Origin: WTJX01 sp045106295
GTDB taxonomy: Bacteria > Bacteroidota > Bacteroidia > Cytophagales > JAAEPT01
Length of the DNA stretch: 25,937 nt
Assembly (NCBI GenBank): GCA_045106295.1
Contig: JBGCEI010000192.1
Span: 1-25,937 of the forward strand
Reading direction: 5' to 3'
Shown: positions 23,430-25,937 of the stretch, one piece after another
Numbering within the stretch: position 1 is the first letter of the stretch
Layout: each line of letters begins with the position of its first letter
Position numbers and translations under genes: made by a program
The notes under the pieces: generated by a model
Database searches by the model: none
Told to the model about the DNA's origin: nothing
The model's input: only the letters and a program-made list of their open reading frames with translations

Positions 23430-23511
23430 AAATTTTGTTTTGCACCAATTTTGTATCGACTCTGATGAATAAAAAAGCTATTTTTACATCATTATTTGTA
23501 AATAATAAGTC

Positions 23512-24717
23512 ATGTCTAAAGTCGTAATTATTGGCGCAGGTGGTGTTGGAAATGTGGTAGCAAAGAAATGCGCTCAATTGCCTCATGTTTTTAGTGAACT
23601 AGTTATAGCTAGTAGAACACAGTCAAAGTGTGATGAAATAGCAAAACAAATTACATCTATTCCTGTACAAACAGAACAGGTGGATGCTGATTATGCAGCG
23701 AATGTGGTTAAGGTATTAGAAAAACATAAGCCTGTATTAGTAATTAATGTAGCACTCCCATATCAGGATTTAGCGATTATGGATGCTTGTTTGGAAATAG
23801 GTACTCATTATTTAGATACAGCTAATTATGAGCCTAGAGATGAAGCTAAATTTGAATACAGCTGGCAATGGGCGTATCAAGAAAGATTCAAAGAAAAAGG
23901 ATTAATGGCTTTATTGGGTTGTGGATTTGACCCTGGTGTAACTGGTGTTTTTACAGCTCATGCAGCAAAACATCATTTTGATGAGATGCATTATTTAGAT
24001 ATTGTGGACTGTAATGCTGGAGATCATGGGAAGGCGTTTGCTACAAATTTTAATTTGGAGATTAATATTCGCGAGATTACCCAAAAGGGTAAATATTGGG
24101 AAAACGGACAATGGATTGAAACAAACCCAATGGAAATCCATAAGCCAATCGACTATCCGAATATAGGAGACAAAGAGTCATATTTGATGTACCATGAAGA
24201 GTTGGAGTCCATAACTAAAAATTTTCCAAGTTTAAAAAGAGCTCGTTTCTGGATGACTTTTTCGAAACAGTATATTAACTATCTTGATGTATTACAAAAT
24301 ACAGGTATGACTAGCATTGAGCCGATAAACTACGATGGAAAAGAGATTATCCCTTTGCAATTTTTACAGGCTGTTTTACCACAACCTTCTACTTTAGGAG
24401 AGAATTATACAGGAGAAACGTCTATTGGTTGCCAGATCAAAGGAGTGAAAGACGGAAAAGAAAAGACGTACTATGTGTACAATAATTGCAATCATGCGAA
24501 TGCCTTTAAAGAAGTAGGAGCGCAGGCAGTGGCGTATACGACTGGTGTACCTGCTATGATAGGTGCTAAAATGATGTTAACCAATAAATGGATGAAAGCG
24601 GGTGTCTATAATGTAGAAGAGTTCAATCCTGATCCATTTATGGATGACTTAAATCAATATGGATTGGGCTGGAATGAGTTACTGAACCCTGAGTTACCAC
24701 ACACTTACGAGAAATAA
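23512..24717 (+). CDS. Carboxynorspermidine/carboxyspermidine synthase (saccharopine dehydrogenase-like)
   Basis: This 401-residue enzyme belongs to the saccharopine dehydrogenase superfamily. Its N-terminal Rossmann fold has VVIIGAGGVGNVVAKKCAQL (G8-G13). Blocks typical of the carboxynorspermidine dehydrogenase subgroup are LVINVALPYQDLAIMDACLE, THYLDTANYEPRDEAKFEY and LGCGFDPGVTGVFTAHA. It would condense aspartate semialdehyde with a diamine (putrescine or 1,3-diaminopropane) using NADPH, giving carboxyspermidine or carboxynorspermidine. nspC starts 1 base after its stop codon, which strongly supports this pathway role over lysine metabolism. The gene starts at ATG 23512, divergent from the S8 protease operon. 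Which diamine is used cannot be told from sequence. Confidence 0.92.
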   Translation: MSKVVIIGAGGVGNVVAKKCAQLPHVFSELVIASRTQSKCDEIAKQITSIPVQTEQVDADYAANVVKVLEKHKPVLVINVALPYQDLAIMDACLEIGTHYLDTANYEPRDEAKFEYSWQWAYQERFKEKGLMALLGCGFDPGVTGVFTAHAAKHHFDEMHYLDIVDCNAGDHGKAFATNFNLEINIREITQKGKYWENGQWIETNPMEIHKPIDYPNIGDKESYLMYHEELESITKNFPSLKRARFWMTFSKQYINYLDVLQNTGMTSIEPINYDGKEIIPLQFLQAVLPQPSTLGENYTGETSIGCQIKGVKDGKEKTYYVYNNCNHANAFKEVGAQAVAYTTGVPAMIGAKMMLTNKWMKAGVYNVEEFNPDPFMDDLNQYGLGWNELLNPELPHTYEK

Positions 24718-24718
24718 A

Positions 24719-25855
24719 TTGAAATACGAAATTGATTTTGATAGCATACCAACGCCTTGTTATTTGTTGGATGAGCGTAAGTTGATAAAAAACTTAGTCT
24801 TATTACAGGAAGTAATAAAAGAAAGTGGAGCTTCTATTTTGTGTGCTTTAAAGGGGTATGCGCTTTGGAATACATTTCCTTTATTGAGTGAATACCTATC
24901 AGGTGCTACGGCTAGTTCTTTACATGAAGCGCAATTGGTTCATAACTATTGGAAAGGGAAGGCTCATGTATGTGCTCCGGTCTATGTTCCGAGTGAAATG
25001 GATCAGATTTTAGAGAAAGCTTCTCATATTACATTTAATTCATTAAGTGAGTGGGAGAGGTATAAAGAAAAAGTTAGAAAGACAGATGTTTCTCCTGGTT
25101 TACGGATTAACCCTGAATATTCGGAAATAGAAACAGAATTGTATAACCCTGCCTCTCCAGATTCTAGATTAGGGATAAAGGTAGATGACTTGACTCAGTT
25201 ACCTGAAGAGATAGAAGGACTGCATTTTCATGTGTTGTGCGAACAAGATTCTTTTGTATTGGAAAGAGTATTGGAAAAGATTGAAACCCAGTTTGGTGAA
25301 TTATTGCATCAAGTGAAATGGGTGAATATGGGAGGAGGACACCATATTACTCGCTCAAATTATGATACAGATCATTTAATACGTTTAGTAAAAGCATTTG
25401 CTGCTAAGTACCAAGTAGAAGTAATCCTTGAGCCTGGTGAAGCAATAGGATGGGAAACAGGTTTTTTGGTAAGTGAGGTGTTGGATGTGATCCCGAATGG
25501 TAAGAGAAATATAGCTATGTTGGATACATCGTTTACGTGCCATATGCCAGACTGTTTAGAAATGCCTTACAAACCCTTTGTGATAGGAGCTATATCTCCG
25601 AATGATTTTTTCCCTACATATATTATGGGTGGGATGACTTGTTTAGCGGGAGATCAGATAGGTGATTATTCTTTTCTACAACCCTTACGGGTAGGAGATA
25701 AGGTGATCTTTCATGATATGATTCATTACACGATGGTCAAAACGTCGACATTTAACGGTGTACGATTGCCCTCTATTGGTGTTTGGACAAAAGAAGATAC
25801 TTTTCAGCTAATTAGAGAGTATGGGTATGAGGAGTATGTAGGGAGATTGTCTTAG
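24719..25855 (+). CDS. nspC: Carboxynorspermidine/carboxyspermidine decarboxylase
   Basis: This PLP-dependent decarboxylase of the alanine-racemase fold makes spermidine or norspermidine from the carboxy form supplied by the gene before it. The 378-residue protein shows the PLP lysine K45 in CALKGYALW, a substrate-pocket HVLCEQDS (171-178), the glycine loop MGGGHH (204-209), EPGEA (238-242), and HMPDCLEMPYKP. The C-terminal MTCLAGD holds C308 and D312, equivalent to the partner-subunit active-site cysteine and aspartate. It starts with TTG at 24719, 1 base after the previous stop, so the two genes should be translationally coupled. Length and motifs indicate an intact enzyme. Confidence 0.94.
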   Translation: MKYEIDFDSIPTPCYLLDERKLIKNLVLLQEVIKESGASILCALKGYALWNTFPLLSEYLSGATASSLHEAQLVHNYWKGKAHVCAPVYVPSEMDQILEKASHITFNSLSEWERYKEKVRKTDVSPGLRINPEYSEIETELYNPASPDSRLGIKVDDLTQLPEEIEGLHFHVLCEQDSFVLERVLEKIETQFGELLHQVKWVNMGGGHHITRSNYDTDHLIRLVKAFAAKYQVEVILEPGEAIGWETGFLVSEVLDVIPNGKRNIAMLDTSFTCHMPDCLEMPYKPFVIGAISPNDFFPTYIMGGMTCLAGDQIGDYSFLQPLRVGDKVIFHDMIHYTMVKTSTFNGVRLPSIGVWTKEDTFQLIREYGYEEYVGRLS

Positions 25856-25869
25856 TTTTTATAAGGCAT

Positions 25870-25897
25870 AAAAAAAGCCACTTAATAATAAGTGGCT
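25870..25897 (-). terminator. Intrinsic terminator for leftward transcripts at the right edge
   Basis: A 9-base-pair perfect stem AGCCACTTA / TAAGTGGCT (25876-25884 with 25889-25897) with a 4-base loop has seven A's on its left side. That is a T-run only when read on the minus strand. It therefore ends a transcript coming from beyond the right edge, although the stem could also protect the nspC mRNA 3' end. Confidence 0.65.
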
Positions 25898-25902
25898 AGT
25901 AG

Positions 25903-25937
25903 TAGCGGGAGTCGGACGATTATCGAACAAGAATATG
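25903..25937 (-). other. Possible degenerate tRNA 3' end (remnant or attachment-site-like), truncated by window
   Basis: On the minus strand, 25916-25903 reads TCCGACTCCCGCTA, like the 3' T-stem, acceptor strand and discriminator base of a Bacteroidota tRNA, directly before a leftward terminator. GTTCGA (25927-25922) resembles a T-loop. However, 7 bases instead of 2 lie between TTCGA and CCGAC, and the bases before it do not pair with the 3' T-stem. I therefore do not call a functional tRNA. Confidence 0.3.

Noticed and set aside
23461..23500. TATTTTTA as a promoter -7 box for the polyamine operon
   Set aside because: It has one mismatch, and the nearest TTG is 25 bases away, longer than the usual spacing.
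1..25937. CRISPR array, insertion sequence, prophage or transposon
   Set aside because: No regularly spaced direct repeats, transposase, integrase or phage structural motifs were seen in any translated frame.

Overview
This window looks like an AT-rich chromosomal segment of a member of the Bacteroidota, most likely a marine flavobacterium-like organism (order Flavobacteriales). Four things point there. Good candidate promoters follow the Bacteroidota TTG-N18-20-TAnnTTTG pattern. Shine-Dalgarno sequences are mostly weak. The cell has a Na+-translocating NADH:quinone oxidoreductase (nqr) operon. It also carries the carboxyspermidine/carboxynorspermidine polyamine route (a saccharopine-dehydrogenase-like enzyme plus nspC), which is common in this phylum. 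I see no phage genes, insertion sequence, CRISPR array or rRNA. The region is mostly housekeeping with a few accessory inserts, and no stretch longer than about 235 bases lacks a gene.

Left part (1-6.7 kb). A minus-strand cluster reads pfkA, a RIC/YtfE-like di-iron hemerythrin protein, ruvX, then fdhD, which runs off the left edge. Divergent from pfkA is a gene for an LCIB-type (limiting-CO2-inducible B) carbonic anhydrase-like protein. It is followed by a compact RelB/RelE-type toxin-antitoxin pair. A bidirectional terminator separates the toxin from convergent ppa (pyrophosphatase). Next on the minus strand is a dihydrolipoamide-dehydrogenase-like flavoprotein that has lost both redox-active cysteines.

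Middle (6.8-14.9 kb). Here are a two-TM K+ channel with an RCK domain, a YjbQ-family protein, a convergent TPR protein, an ABC-F ATPase with a degenerate second P-loop, and an FKBP-type peptidyl-prolyl isomerase lipoprotein. They are followed by an ElaA-like acetyltransferase, a secreted SIMPL-domain protein, a Tas-like aldo-keto reductase and cytidylate kinase.

Right part (14.9-25.9 kb). nqrABCDE lies behind its own promoter and ends in a strong terminator; nqrF is not in the window. A minus-strand operon then encodes a secreted subtilisin-like protease, an M16 metallopeptidase and an O-methyltransferase. It is divergent from the two-gene polyamine operon. The right edge holds a minus-strand terminator hairpin and a sequence that resembles the 3' end of a tRNA but is degenerate.

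I do not see a clear new multi-gene system. The items most worth checking are the cysteine-less dihydrolipoamide-dehydrogenase homologue, the nqr operon without nqrF, the RIC-like protein without its N-terminal cysteines, the LCIB-type carbonic anhydrase, the protease/protease/methyltransferase operon, and the tRNA-like remnant at the right edge.
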